A stretch of DNA of 64,000 nt from Pardosa pseudoannulata (Eukaryota; Arthropoda; Arachnida; Araneae; Lycosidae), in the NCBI GenBank assembly GCA_032207245.1, contig CM063506.1:42265971-42329970 (forward strand), read 5' to 3'. The notes under the pieces were generated by a model that ran no database searches, had not been told where the DNA came from, and saw only the letters and a program-made list of their open reading frames with translations. The position numbers and the translations under genes are program-made. Shown here in pieces: positions 10,691 through 22,654 of the stretch (position 1 is the first letter of the stretch; each line of letters starts with the position of its first letter).

Positions 10691-12164
10691 TTAAGGTCGT
10701 AACAATATCATGATAGATTGATTTTACTGTATTAAAAACAACTTTAAAGATACAAAAAGTAAAATTTTCCCTTTTTTTCCCCAAAAAGGAAAATAATGAT
10801 ATAACCACGCAAATAAATTTAAAATATATACAAGAAATACAAACCACAAACATCAAATACGGATGGAATAAGCGGTTATGAAAGTCAACATCGTACACGC
10901 CTCATTGGCTACACAAAACCGCGCATTTGTAAAGATTTATGGCGTACAGCCCTCAGTATATGCACCATATATGTTTCTTTCGCCCCAGAATATATTTTTT
11001 TTCTTTTAAGTTATGTGGTTTCCAATGATTTAAATGAGAAAAATATTCATCGAAAAACATTAAATATGAGTTTAGATGAAGAATGGCGGTAATATAGGAC
11101 ATCATCAGAGAGACATAATATACATAGTAAATATTATAAAAGGCATTAATTTTTTTTTTTTTAATTTTTTTTAGACTGTCTCTATTTTTATTTTCCAAAT
11201 TGCCTTCCATCAAGATCACAAGCTTCTACTCTAACATTTGAATACTAGCTGGTGATCTAGATTTTTGAACGCATTTAGAAGTAGTAAAAAAAAAAAAAAA
11301 ATGGAAATAATTTTTAAAATAAAGAGCTGTAAAGAGAAGCAACATTGTTCGAAAGTTACTATGTGATAAAAAGTAGAAACATTTATTTTCTCCCAACTTA
11401 GGTGCTTAGATTTAGTGATGCAAGTTTTAACTTTTCTCCTCTCGTTAAATTTAAATGAGCTGGATACTTTTGCAGATGATAAATTTTTAACTTTGTAATT
11501 TACAATCGAGGAGGATTGGTAACTTTGTTTCTTCCTTTCATAAGAAAAAATACTGAAAATAAATAAAAGAGTGGATTTGAAATATCGAAGCATAAAATTA
11601 AGGTATCTGGACTTCCTTTACCATATTGATATAAATTTTTAATTACGAGGTATTTTCCACAATACTAGATCAGACTTTTTTTTCCTTAATTTGCTCTTTC
11701 GAGTTCACCGTTTTTAATGTTTATTCAAGCTTTAAGTTTATAACAAATTTAATATGTAACCTAAGAAAACATTTTTACCAAATTTAATATGTGACCTTGT
11801 AGTTTCGAGTATTTATCAAAACTTACAAATACCTATTGTATAAATAAATGTATGCTGTGTTGTCAAAGCTTAGTTATGAATCATTCCAATTACCAACCGG
11901 ACTCACATAGCCGTAGGCTTATTACTACTCAACAATCTTTTACAAATTGTTCACATTTTTTTTTTCATCGTTCACAGAGAAAAACTATTTATCAAGTCAG
12001 TTTTTAATGCTCTAGTATCTAAACAAATACAAGCGTAAATATTATAGATTTGATGTCAGATTATAAAAAAAATCTTAAAAGGAATCAGATGTGGCAAAGA
12101 ATTTTATTACGAAAAAAGGTTATTTAAACTTTATTTTCCTTTTGCAAAAGCTAAAATTGATGTG
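10691..12164. other. AT-rich DNA, no gene supported
   Basis: Three minus-strand open frames of 84-120 codons (10644-10898, 10953-11219, 11231-11593) are rich in F, I, K, N, S and Y, as expected of A/T-rich DNA. They show no domain, so I do not call genes. A near-repeat of AAATTTAATATGT(A/G)ACCT occurs at about 11745 and 11780. Confidence 0.4.
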
Positions 12165-12685
12165 CCTTCTAATGCTGCTGAAGTCCATTACTCATGAAAT
12201 AAAAATTAGATAAATAAATAAATATGATGTTAAAAAAATTATGAAGTATAAGAAAAGGTATTCTTGATTTAAATCAACGATTTTAAAAATCCTGAGGTTT
12301 AAATCATAATTTATATCAAAGTAACAAATCAACCAATTCTGTAACATTTCAACCAATTCTGAGTTACTGTACCTTCTTTCAAAAAATTTTTACGGAGTGT
12401 AAAAAAAGCATTCTTGATTTAAATCAATGATTTTAAAAATCCTGAGGTTTAAATCGTAATTTATATCAAAGTAACAAATCAACCAATTCTGTATCATTTC
12501 ACCAATTCTGAGTTACTGTACCTTCTAATGCGGCTAGTGAAGTCCGTCAATAAAAAAGTCAACTTAAAAAATCCGCAAAGAGTGCAAAAAAAATATAAAT
12601 TCTTAATTTAAATTACTCATTTTTTAAATCAATGATTTAAATCGTAATTTAAATATAAGTGATATAACTCAATCAACCCTGTTAA
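12165..12685. repeat. 150-bp tandem array with GATTTAAATC cores
   Basis: The unit TTCTTGATTTAAATCAA begins at 12261 and again at 12411, a 150-base period, and a third diverged unit begins near 12600. Each contains ATCCTGAGGTTTAAATC, GTAACAAATCAACC and a CCTTCTAATG(C)(T/G)GC segment. The final unit ends AATCAACCCTG at 12681, like the terminus of the hAT-like element at 24.2-25.25 kb, so the array is probably built from repeated copies of such an element end. Confidence 0.7.
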
Positions 12686-13479
12686 AAAAGGTATTCAGAA
12701 TTAATTTTCAATTTAATCAAAGATGGATAGAATCAAATTTACAAAACTGTTGCAACGCTTAGTAAATTATTTCTACAGACATCTGCAGAGGGGATAAAAG
12801 GTAAACGCTTTTCCGCAGTTTGCACTTGGTCCAGGCATACACCTGTATCTGCCAATCAATCAAAACCTACATCTACCCTCTCTCACAATACTATGAAATG
12901 CTTTTCAAGAAAATCTTTTTCAATCCTGTTTATTTGTTGACCAAAAGAATAGATAGGCAAATATATTTGATCTGAATGTCACACTCTTAATAAACTAATG
13001 TTTATTTATCCTATTAGAGAAGAAAAAAATTGTTTCTCCTACAATCAATTTCTTAAAACACTAAGTAGTCTTAATAACCAAGTTGTAACTTTAAATATTC
13101 AAAACTACATGTAAGGAGTAAAAAAACAGCTTTTTTATTTTTTTTTCAAATTATCCAACCAACGTTTTATGTTGTAAAATTAACTTTGTCAAGTTTATTA
13201 TACAACTACCAGTTATAAAAAAAAATTATCACGCTATTTAAATTCGTCTCGTGGCAAAATGCTTAGGAAATAGAATTTTACCGTATAAAAGTTCTACCAC
13301 TCCAGCAGAAGAATGAAAGTTTATTTTTAATATAATGAATATTTTTAACCTAAGATTTCATAGACTACACAGTATAAAAAGTATATAATATTTCAACAAT
13401 TTTAAAAGTTAGCTGTTTCATTGGTGTTTATCCATTTTTTTTCATTAGTGTTATTAGGTGTTTTATAGCTGTTTTCAAT
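12686..13479. other. AT-rich DNA, no gene seen
   Basis: A GC-richer patch at about 12780-12900 has no recognisable motif. T-runs lie near 13130-13145. Confidence 0.4.
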
Positions 13480-13748
13480 GGTGATCAATGGATACAATTT
13501 ATGAAAAAAAAAAGAAAAATTTTGTGGTAAGGGATTTATATGGTATATGTAAACAAATGAAGCTTTATATAATGTATAAAGCTAATCGTCATGACTTCAC
13601 ATAATGTATCTGCTGAATAAATAAAGTGCCAGGCTCGAAAAATCATAAAATATTGATAATATTGATAAAATTGTAAATAATAGCAGATTATCTAAACTTT
13701 GATAGATAGTTTATAAGAATACCATCTACCTTTGTTGAAATACTTGCG

Positions 13749-13751
<3 letters not shown>
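13480..13751. repeat. Interspersed repeat; paralogous empty site of the 55-kb Helentron
   Basis: It matches 55140-55325 plus 55981-56075: TTTATGAAAAA, TTTTGTGG, CTGCTGAATAA, AAAATCATAAAAT, then AAATAATAGCAGAT and CCATCTACCTT. In this copy the sequence runs on without the inserted element that separates the two halves at 55 kb. Confidence 0.6.

Positions 13752-13787
<36 letters not shown>
13752..13787. repeat. Poly(A) run, ~36 bases
   Basis: An uninterrupted run of A directly following the repeat at 13480-13751; it could be the tail of a retroposed sequence. Confidence 0.9.
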
Positions 13788-13789
<2 letters not shown>

Positions 13790-16234
13790 AGAAACTTTTT
13801 TTTTTTAACTTTTTCTAAAAAAGGAGACTAAACATTTTATAGGGAATTGACGCACAAGAAAATAGTGAATGGCAAACAAAATATTACACATATACCCCGT
13901 TACAGTGAAGCGGGCTTAACTATAAGTTCACTTTACTTGTAGGTTCACTGCAGTTTTGTTGACAACACTGAAAATTTTAAGCTTTTAATGTCGGTTTCCT
14001 TGGAACTTGGAACTGGAATAACAATTTACTAACAAATTACTATATACTTAAACAATTTAATATTTTATTAGAAAATTAAAAACGAAATACTGTACTTGCT
14101 GTTTTATTACATCCTACTAAAAAAATCGCATTTTATGATCAAGAATTTGATTTTAAATGAGAGAAATTTAATACAAAGTTGACCATCCAAAAAAATAAAT
14201 AAATAAATAAAATAAATAAATAAAAATAAATAAATAAATAAATAATACATACAAACGCACGCTCGCACATATAAGATTCTAATTTTATACTACTGCTTAG
14301 AATACCTAAAACATAACATCCAAATTTGTTGACATTCTCATAGAAATTTAATGATTCACGGTTAATTTTATCTTTTTATGCCAAAATGCTATGAGGTTGG
14401 ATTGTCCAAAATATTCCAAGCAAAATCTAGCAATAAATTTTCGAAAACTTGTTCATCTGACAGAACAAAACACGATATACGAGATAACAGAAGTAATGAA
14501 CGAGATTATTCTTAGAAATATTTAAGTTTTACAATCAACTGCTTATTTACCTCAGTAAATACAAATCCCCTCCCTTCCAGCAAAAAAGCAAATGTATAAA
14601 TAATACGTCTCACAACACGGGTAAACAATGATTTTACACAGTTCTTTGTTTGATCAAACGAAATCATCACCCGGGGCCAAGTAACGAGGTGACTCACCCT
14701 CAAAAAAATTCTAATTCCGGCTAGGTAAAAACTGGTTTACCTTGTCCTAGACCACTCAGCACCACCGTTCTGTTTGCTCTTCAATTTATAGTCTGAAGTA
14801 CCACAGCAGGGGAGGGGGGAAATTCTTTATACACTAATTTGTTACCTGGAGAGTGGAGGCACGGAAAGTAAAGGCAGTAGTTAAATATTTCTGCACCCAA
14901 CAAAGAAAGGAAAGTTCTCGAAACGGAAGACGGTTTGTACGCGTTTCTTACATTTGTGCTACTTTAAAAGTAATTTACAGATTTATGATCTTATTTTAAC
15001 TGCTCTATTTACAGTTGAATGAAAAGTTACCTTTTTCCAAAAGATTATACAATAAAAATATTCTGTATAAATTTTAATTTCGTTCTCTGAAACTACACTT
15101 CTGCTAACAACAAACGACTATTAACTTCTTTAATTCCAGATTAATTTATATAGATTTCCCGCCAATAAATGGCTTTTTATGGCTTTTTATTTTAATATGA
15201 AGATGGTATGCAACAAAACTGATGTTTCGAAATATGACAGAATGCTTTTTGGAGAATGAGAGCATCGATATCATCTCCTTTACTGATTTAAACGATTTAA
15301 TTTTCTAAACATAAGCTTAAAAAAGTAACAAGATAAACTTCTAGACCCCCCCCCTAAAAAAACACCTGAATTTTTAAATAAATGTCACTTAAAACCTATA
15401 GATATTAGACCAGCGATTCTCCCACTTGGACAACAGGACAAATAGTTTTAAAAATTAAACATTTTTATGTAAATTATAGAGGTTTCCAGATTATTTTTAG
15501 AAGAAATTTAATAAATGGAAACACTGGACAACTGAAAACGATAACCCGTAATTTAATTGGAACACTAATCAAAAAAGATTCACCATTTCTGCTTTAGAGC
15601 AAAACTTCCTCATTTCTCTTTAATTCAGAACATCGTTTAAAATCTTCCAAAAGTTCAGCCATTCAAGCCGGAGAGACGTGCCTTACATTAAGTGTAAAAC
15701 AATAGGCTATTCCATCTGGCCGAACGCTACTAAAAATTGAAACAGATGAAAACCCGATAACATCCAGGTCTAATATCTGACAACACTTCTTAAGTAACTG
15801 CGATTTTTATTTCAGCACTGCACGCTCCCGAAGAAAAGATAAATAACTCACAGAAATGGAATCAATGTAGTATCTCGCAGATAACGGCTTCAAGTTCATG
15901 ACGCAAATGCAGATCTACGTCATAAGCCTTTCCGAAACGCGTGTACAGCGAAGAAAACAGGATGCCCATTCATAAATACATTTTTTACTATATGTGAGGA
16001 TTGTGACATTCACTGCAGGGTTTCTTTTTTCTTTATAACGAATTGAGACTTTTTTTTTTTCTTTTAGAAGCATATTTTGTTTTGTCCGCAAACTGGAATA
16101 ATCTTAATTACGCATCAACCATTCATTGTAAACAGACTTGGCATATTTATTTTTCCTCCCAAGCAAACGTGAGACGCCGAAAACACTAAAATGAAAACAG
16201 TTCAGGCCTTACTCGATCAACATTATATATTATC
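13788..16234. other. Mixed AT-rich DNA, no gene supported
   Basis: It holds an (AATA)n microsatellite at 14188-14246, a C8 run near 15346, and an hAT-like start at 15413 (CAGCGATTCTCCC) without a visible partner. A GC-richer zone at 14620-14900 contains a minus-strand splice-flanked block that I rejected as too short to call. Confidence 0.4.
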
Positions 16235-17117
16235 GGTAAACTACTGTAGGCATTTTGCATAAAACCCCTAAGACGGCCCGAGAAAATTCTCAGGGGTTTT
16301 CAAATCTTAAATGGAGGGCAAAAATTCCAGCGTCCTTTTGCTTTCCCCTTTTTAACACCTTAAATTGACCACTGGGGCTACAGTTTAAGCCCTCAGAGAA
16401 GGGGTCTAACCAATTATAATTCTATACTGTCCTAGCGGATAATTTACGAAATTTCCAAACAAAAAGAAGATGCACAATATCGGAGGCATATTATTTCTAG
16501 AGATTTTCCTACAGATTTTGACTGAGATGTTGACTCAGGTATTAAGGGACTTTTACTTATAATTTCATGCTAGCTAACCCCTCAGACTGTCTTGTCCCTA
16601 TAATGAAGTGGGAACCCGTCCTCCAACGTTCTGTTAATAAAGGTCGTTATAGGGAGTGTATGATGGGTGGTTTTGCAGTCATAACCAGAAACAAGACACC
16701 GTTTTAGTCACGAAAGACCTTTATTACCAGAGCGTCCGTCGGACGGGTTCCCACTTTATTGTAGGAACGGGACAAACTAAGACATTGGCTAACATGAAAA
16801 ATCGAAGTAAAAATCTGACTAAATAATTATCTCCTATAGCGAGCATCTTCTTTTTGCTCAGAATTTCCTAAATTGGCCGCTAGGGCACTATACAATTTTT
16901 ATTGGTTACACCCATTCCCTGAAAAGCAAAAAGACAAGGATTTTGCCTTTAGTTTTGAAAACCCCCGAAAATTTTCTGGTGCTGTAATGAAGGCTTTCGG
17001 TTATAACTCTACTTCGGCAAGATTGAACAATCACATTACGGGAAGTTAGTTCTCTGATAGTATATTTCTTAAGGGAAGCCTTCGGGGTTTTATACAAAAT
17101 CTCTACATTAGTTTACC
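16235..17117. mobile_element. Long-inverted-repeat (fold-back) element
   Basis: Arms of roughly 400 bases face each other. The outer ends are GGTAAACTACTGTAGG at 16235 and the inverse of GGTAAACTAATGTAGAG at 17117. Inner arms carry GTGGGAACCCGTCC (16609) and its inverse (16740), reaching to AATAAAGGTC on both sides of a ~80-base loop. Arms differ by scattered substitutions, so it is diverged. It has no open frame of note and no clear target duplication. It is best described as a MITE with very long terminal repeats; if transcribed, it would form long double-stranded RNA. Confidence 0.8.
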
Positions 17118-17590
17118 AATTTAGTTTACTTTACGTTTACATATATATAAAGGCACTCCTCACTTTACGATCTATCCATTTAACGACCACTAGCACTCAC
17201 GACCAATCGAGTTTGGACCTGCAATTTGTGGAATCTGAGAAATACAGTATTTTACATGCATTAGAAACAATTAGAAAGATAGTTGGCATAATTACGCTGT
17301 TACGCTAATTTCGGAAAATATGCCGAAAAATAGTGAAATCCGTTTTTTATTTTAGGACTGATGTGTAAATCAGAATTTACTTCACATTTTCCGTAATGAC
17401 TACGGATAGTCTGTAGCAGTTGGAGAGTACGTATTTCGTAATAAAAAAATTTTGGCGCCTCCCTTGTCGATAGCGTATGCCTGCTGATGGAACAGGCCTC
17501 CGAGGGTTGAAAACCTGTATACTTAAAAAGTGTACTAAAATCTTACCGAATCATCGAATAAATATAAAAACTCTAGTCTAAATAAAGGGA
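17118..17590. other. Spacer between two fold-back structures
   Basis: Mixed A/T-rich sequence with a GC-richer patch at 17450-17510. No gene or RNA signal was recognised. Confidence 0.4.
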
Positions 17591-18590
17591 GAGAAAAATT
17601 GATTTACCAATTTATAAGGTTGATCTCATTTTGGAAAAGTATTTAAAACTTTATGATTTTGATTATGTTTAAAAGCAAATTTGATTAGATTCTATATTAA
17701 TTAAACTGAAGAATCTTATTAATAACATAAAATTTTAAAAATACCTCTAAAGAAAAAACATTCTGTAAAATAAAAAATTCTACATAAAAAACATTCTATA
17801 GAAAAAAACAACAATCTCTTAAAAAAAGAAGAAAAAAAAACATTATTTAAACACCGTAGTTCTGATTCTAAAGTTTTTATATAATGTTTTATAGCAAAAC
17901 CTTTTGTTTATTTACTCTATAAATAAAACCTATTATTTACTGTAAAGATATGTTAGTATGATTTTATAATATTAATATTTATTTTGTTTACATATATATT
18001 TCTTTACAATAGAATACTTTTTCTTTAGAGATCTATTCTTTACTTTAGAATTTTTTTTTCTTTAGATACATGTGTTTTCAATAGAATTTTTATTCTTTAG
18101 ATACATGTATTTTTCGATAGAATGTTTTTTATTCTTTAATATATGTTTTTTCGATAGAGTGTTTTATTTTGTTTAGACATGTTTTTTCTATAGAAAGTTT
18201 TTTTAGATATATGTTTTTTCTATAGAATGTTTTTTCTTTAGATATATGTTTTTTCTATAGAATGTTTTTTCTTCAGATATATGTTTTTTCTATAGAATGT
18301 TTTTTCTTCAGATATATGTTTTTTCTATAGAATGTTTTTTCTTCAGATATATGTTTTTTCTATAGAATGTTTTTTCTTCAGATATATGTTTTTTCTATAG
18401 AATGTTTTTTCTTCAAAGGTATATTTTTAATGCAATAATTTTAATAATATTTTTGTAAGCAATAAAATTCTTCATTTTAATACAGAACCATATCAAACTA
18501 AGAATTTCAATATACTCAAAATTATAAAACCTCAAATACTTTTTCAAAATCAGATCAACAAACAAAATTGATAAAAATTTTCTTTAATTT
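17591..18590. mobile_element. Fold-back element with internal 35-bp tandem repeats
   Basis: The left arm (about 17600-17830) and right arm (about 18200-18590) are inverse copies. The left has AAGGTTGATCTCATTTTGGA where the right has TTTTCAAAATCAGATCAAC; the left has CATTCTATAGAAAAAA and the right its inverse many times. The right arm is expanded by a 35-base tandem repeat. This architecture, inverted arms built from short tandem repeats, is that of the FB (fold-back) elements known from Drosophila. Homology to FB is not claimed. Confidence 0.7.
18000..18415. repeat. 35-bp minisatellite
   Basis: The unit TTTTTTCTATAGAATG plus TTTTTTCTTCAGATATATG recurs with exact 35-base spacing at 18206-18415. 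More diverged units (TTCTTTAGATACATGTRTTT, TTCGATAGAATG) extend back to about 18000. The right-hand copies are nearly identical, so this end expanded most recently. Confidence 0.9.
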
Positions 18591-18595
18591 TCTTT

Positions 18596-19096
18596 AAAAA
18601 AAAAACTAAAAGTTTAAATTTTACTCGATTATCCGGTAATTTGGTAGACTATACAATGTACACGTCAACAGAAACATGATTATAACAGAAGTGAGATAGT
18701 GACCAATTACGCAGATTTTATCAACTTCTCACTGGAAAGATTTTAAAAATTAACGTAACTTTATTTTTATTAATTTTAAGGGGGTTCTTTTTATTATTTT
18801 AACATTTTGTACATTATGTATATTTATAACACCATGTACATTAGTATAATTTACATAAATACATATGGCTATGATATAATGAGATTATAAACAACCATGT
18901 ACAATTAAAGCATTACATAAACGGTCCAGACGACCGTATCAGGATGTGCAGATTTTAGCGAAATGGCAAACACTGATAAGCATTTTTCTCAACATTTAAA
19001 TTTAGCTAATTCATCGTTTTCCAAACATCCAAAATAGCAATTTTTTACAAACATATTGACACTCTAAATCGCTTAATCTGTAAGAAACTAAAATTT

Positions 19097-19097
<1 letters not shown>
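18596..19097. other. AT-rich DNA, no gene seen
   Basis: A/T-rich spacer with TACATTATGTATATTTA-type runs near 18810-18900. Confidence 0.4.

Positions 19098-19145
<48 letters not shown>
19098..19145. repeat. (TA)n microsatellite
   Basis: About 24 uninterrupted TA units. Confidence 0.95.
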
Positions 19146-19146
<1 letters not shown>

Positions 19147-19225
19147 GTAAAGTAAAAATCAAAAGATAACTTTTTAACTATCAAGTTCAGTAATTTTTAT
19201 CCATAAAAGAGTTAAGAAATCAAAA

Positions 19226-19420
19226 AAAAAAAAATACCTATATAATAATAGCCTAAGTTGTCTGTCCGCGAATTTATGAAGCGGTTGTACCTGGAATAGA
19301 TACAGGCATCCATATTGGATTTTTTATGAGTTAGGGTTAACAAAATTCAAAGCGAGTTCGAAATACACCCCCTTTACGAGCGTTTAATGCTATTTATTCA
19401 AGCCTTATTCTCCCTCTAAT
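19226..19420 (+). mobile_element. Helentron-like 5' end fragment
   Basis: It begins CTATATAATAATAGCCTAAG, then TCTGTCCG, AATTTATGAAGCGGTTG and CATCCATATTGG, as in the copies at 19826 and 55329. After AAAGCGAG it jumps to TTCGAAATACACCCCC, so ~100 bases are deleted relative to those copies. The 3' hairpin end is missing. Confidence 0.65.
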
Positions 19421-19825
19421 TCTATACTAAACTCATTCTTGATAGGATGGTGTGAGCGGAGAGTAATATTTAAACTGGACTGTTTTTACTGAACACTGAT
19501 ATACTCTAATTAGTGCCTTCACCGTGTGTAGGCGTGGTACGCTCAGTAGTTTACTGCCCATTTGATCGTGATATTTCTCGAGTTGACGGTTCTGTCCCCG
19601 ATGCAGCCAAGTTTTTCTAAATGTCTAATTAGTTTAATATTTTCTGCTTTTTCTTTCAAATTCTTATTCCTAAAGTTGTTTTATTATTTTTAAAAGTTGT
19701 TTTACTATTTTTTCAACTTTTTATGATTTTTATTATTTTTATTTTATTAAATTCACCTATTGTTCTACGGATGTCCCTGGCCACATAAACATTTTATGTT
19801 TTGTATTCTTAAACTTTCTTTTCGT
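19421..19825. repeat. Spacer with a short interspersed repeat
   Basis: The stretch about 19770-19825 (GATGTCCCTGGCCACATAAA, then TTTTATGTT and TTCTTAAACTT) recurs at 37153-37200. A GC-richer patch at 19510-19610 is unassigned. Confidence 0.4.
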
Positions 19826-20481
19826 CATATAATAATAGCCTAAGTTATCTGTCCGTCTGGCCTCGAATTTATGAAGCGGTTGAATTTGGAATGGATAGAA
19901 CATCCATATTGGAGTTTTGATGAGTTAAGGTTAGCCAAATTCAAAGCGAGTAATGTTTATCTTTTCCTAAACTATAGATCCGATTCTAAAATAAATTGGT
20001 ATGAATAAGCTTCGTATCACTGCGAAAAATACTGTCATCTTTAAAACTTTCGAAATCCACCCTGTCTTCCTTTTCGAGCATTTAATGCCTTAATATCAAA
20101 CCCCATTTCAAGAGCAGGCAATTAAATTTCACAATTTATAACATAATAAATAGGTAAAAATAACTTTTTTTCTAGTATTATGACGTCATTCCTTTAACCA
20201 TCTCATTTAATCATTTATTTTAGATTATTTAAATATTATTTGCATTATTTCATACGTTTTATCACTAAACTTAGATTTTACGTAAATAATTTTCTTTTAT
20301 ATTTGGGTTAAATAATAGATTAGGTACATATGTGATAATTTTAATCGATTATTTTTGTTGAATAATAATTCTCAGACTAAAAGAAACAAACCATTTTTTT
20401 TTACCTGCCTCAAAGGGTACTTTACAATCCTGGAAAACTAAAAATTTTACTGATCCTGTCATATGACGGGCTATATGCTAG
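19826..20481 (+). mobile_element. Helentron-like non-autonomous element, complete
   Basis: 5' end ATATAATAATAGCCTAAG followed by TTATCTGTCCGTCTGG; 3' end with hairpin CCTGTCATATGACGGG (one mispair) then CTATATGCTAG before T. It is about 655 bp, the same length and order as the copy at 55329-55980. There is no coding capacity. The 5' CTATATAATAATAG and the 3' CTATATGCTAG are similar, a feature reported for Helentron-related short elements. Confidence 0.75.
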
Positions 20482-21475
20482 TTTCGAAATTAACAAATTC
20501 AGTAATTTTTTAACAAAATACAACAAAAATAATAAACTCATTAGAAGTACTCATTATCACTCATAATAAACTCATTTTTAGAAGGAATTAAAAAATTAAA
20601 AAGAATTTAGATACGAACAAATTCAATCATTTTTTAACAGAAAAATATCAAAATTAATAAACTTCAGTTTTATTTTTATAAATAAAGGAGTTTAAATTAA
20701 GAATATAATAAATTCCATTAAAAGGAATTTTTAAAACCGATTAACGGTGCCCACCATTTCGACTCTCCGACGACAGCCAACTGCAGTCAAGGAATTTTTC
20801 ACCGACATTTGTTGCGTAGCGATCCTGAAAATCTATCCCCCATTGCACAGTTTCCAAAGAATTCAAAAGAATTTAATAGTTTTCCGGAATCAGTGATGAG
20901 GGAGAGAGAATGTCTTTTCAAGTAAACGGGAAAAGTTGGTATGGCTATAATTAGCAGTTTAAGTTGGATGGAGAATTCGCTCTAGGCAGCTTGCATTTTA
21001 AAATAGCCCTCTTTCTCTTTCCATCCTGACGATTTCTGCGTTTACTTTAAAGAAATCGCCACATATGAGTATACCCCTTTAAACTCTTCCTATTGAGCAC
21101 GCATTAAACAAAGAGTATATTTACATCAGTAAAGAATAATATATCCTAAACTAAATATATTTTTAGGAATAAATCTTTATTTAAAAGTTATTGCTTTTTA
21201 TATACGAGGCACCGTCGTGCAATTAAAAACACACATAAAATTATCATTCATAAATATAGTTTAATTATTAATGATAATTTTACATCAAAGCCCTACTTTA
21301 ATCTACTTTTTAAACTGGTGTCACAGCACTTGTCGTCTTGTAAAACGAGCTTTAACTTCCACCTTCAAAGAAATCTGTCGTCGTTTTTGTGCTCCTTAGT
21401 CCCCACTTTCGTATTTAAGTATCTCACATTTATTTAAGTTTTGTCTTTACGACATTGAAATTATCATATGTATTT
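20482..21475. other. AT-rich DNA with a GC-richer island, no gene supported
   Basis: The patch at 20740-21060 is richer in G+C (GGTGCCCACCATTTCGACTC at about 20748), but all frames are soon closed. The rest is A/T-rich. Confidence 0.35.
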
Positions 21476-21510
21476 CTGTATGTATGTATGTATGTATGTA
21501 TGTATGTATG

Positions 21511-21547
<37 letters not shown>

Positions 21548-21619
21548 GTATACTCTCTGTATGCATTTATATGTATTCTCTCTCCCCCCTCCCTGTATGT
21601 ATATATATATATGTATATA

Positions 21620-21687
<68 letters not shown>

Positions 21688-21767
21688 CGTGTGTGTGCAT
21701 AAACTCTCTCTTCCCCTCCCTGTATGTTTAGATATGTAAACTCTTTATTACACATATATATTGCATG

Positions 21768-21809
<42 letters not shown>

Positions 21810-21840
21810 TACATACATACATACATACATAGAGAGAGGT
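21476..21840. repeat. Compound microsatellite cluster
   Basis: In order: (TATG)n at 21476-21512, (TA)n at 21515-21545, CTCTCTCCCCCCTCCC, (TA)n broken by TATG at 21600-21652, (TG)n at 21653-21700, a second CTCTCTTCCCCTCCC, (TA)n at 21772-21798, then (CA)n/(CATA)n and GAGAGAG. Everything translated here (open frames on both strands) is simple-sequence artefact. The two halves mirror each other, with TATG on the left and CATA on the right. Confidence 0.95.
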
Positions 21841-22118
21841 AGAGAACAAGATGCATAAGCCCAGTAGTAGTCTTTATATCTAACTAGCTGTTACCTGCCA
21901 AAGTTTAACGGCGAAATTTACTACAGCATATAAATGGAGGAGTAAATGTTTAGCTACTAGTCGATTACGCATTCTATTCCTGGAACTACAGTAAAATTTA
22001 TCGGAACTATTTACATCATATACTTGAAATAAATACTCAGTAAACCCATTGCTTAAACAAGTCAATTCTACGCTTCTTGAATATTCTCCATACATATATA
22101 GTAAATTTGCACATATAT

Positions 22119-22164
22119 ATTACTAATTTGTACCCCAGGAGAACCTGGGGTACAAATTAGTAAT
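22119..22164. repeat. Perfect 21-bp-stem hairpin
   Basis: The stems 22119-22139 and 22144-22164 are exact inverse complements around AGAA. The stem contains TTGTACCCCAGG, so unlike most palindromes here it is not simple A/T. If transcribed it would give a perfect 21-bp hairpin with a tetraloop. Confidence 0.92.
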
Positions 22165-22654
22165 CTACAAGACTCATCACTAACAATAAAACTTTTACAA
22201 ACTGCCAACATTTTCCGGCTTTAGCTACCGTTCTCCATCTAAGCTGACAATGCATGTTTTCAGTATTGTAAATACAAACTGAAACTTCCATCAGCCTAAT
22301 ACAGGTTTAAATTTCCTCAAAACACAGAAAAATAGCGTTGTGCTCATAAAAAAAAATACACGCAAACTTTTCAAGCGAGAAGTAAACGCATGTGAAAATT
22401 GATTGTCGCTTTATGCAGAGAAATGCACCTATCGCACCGAACATGAATATTGCTCCCAGATGTAATGTGCATGCGAAGAAATCCAAAACAGCAAATCCCT
22501 CCTAATTAATAGTAATTGTTTTCATAAAAACTAACATTTATGCATCTTGAGGCAAAGTTTATTTTAACACTTCGCATTTATTTTTAGATTGATTATTTAT
22601 GTCAGGATTTGCAAATCAAGTCTTAATATGGTAAATTACATCTCTCTCTCTTAC
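22165..22654. other. Ordinary AT-rich DNA
   Basis: No open frame, repeat or RNA gene recognised. Confidence 0.4.

Noticed and set aside
11231..11593. 120-codon minus-strand frame
   Set aside because: K/S/F/N-rich composition as expected of A/T-rich DNA; no domain or splice context.
14741..14792. Minus-strand 52-base block with acceptor- and donor-like edges and one open frame
   Set aside because: Too short to separate from chance; no homology recognised and no neighbouring exon.
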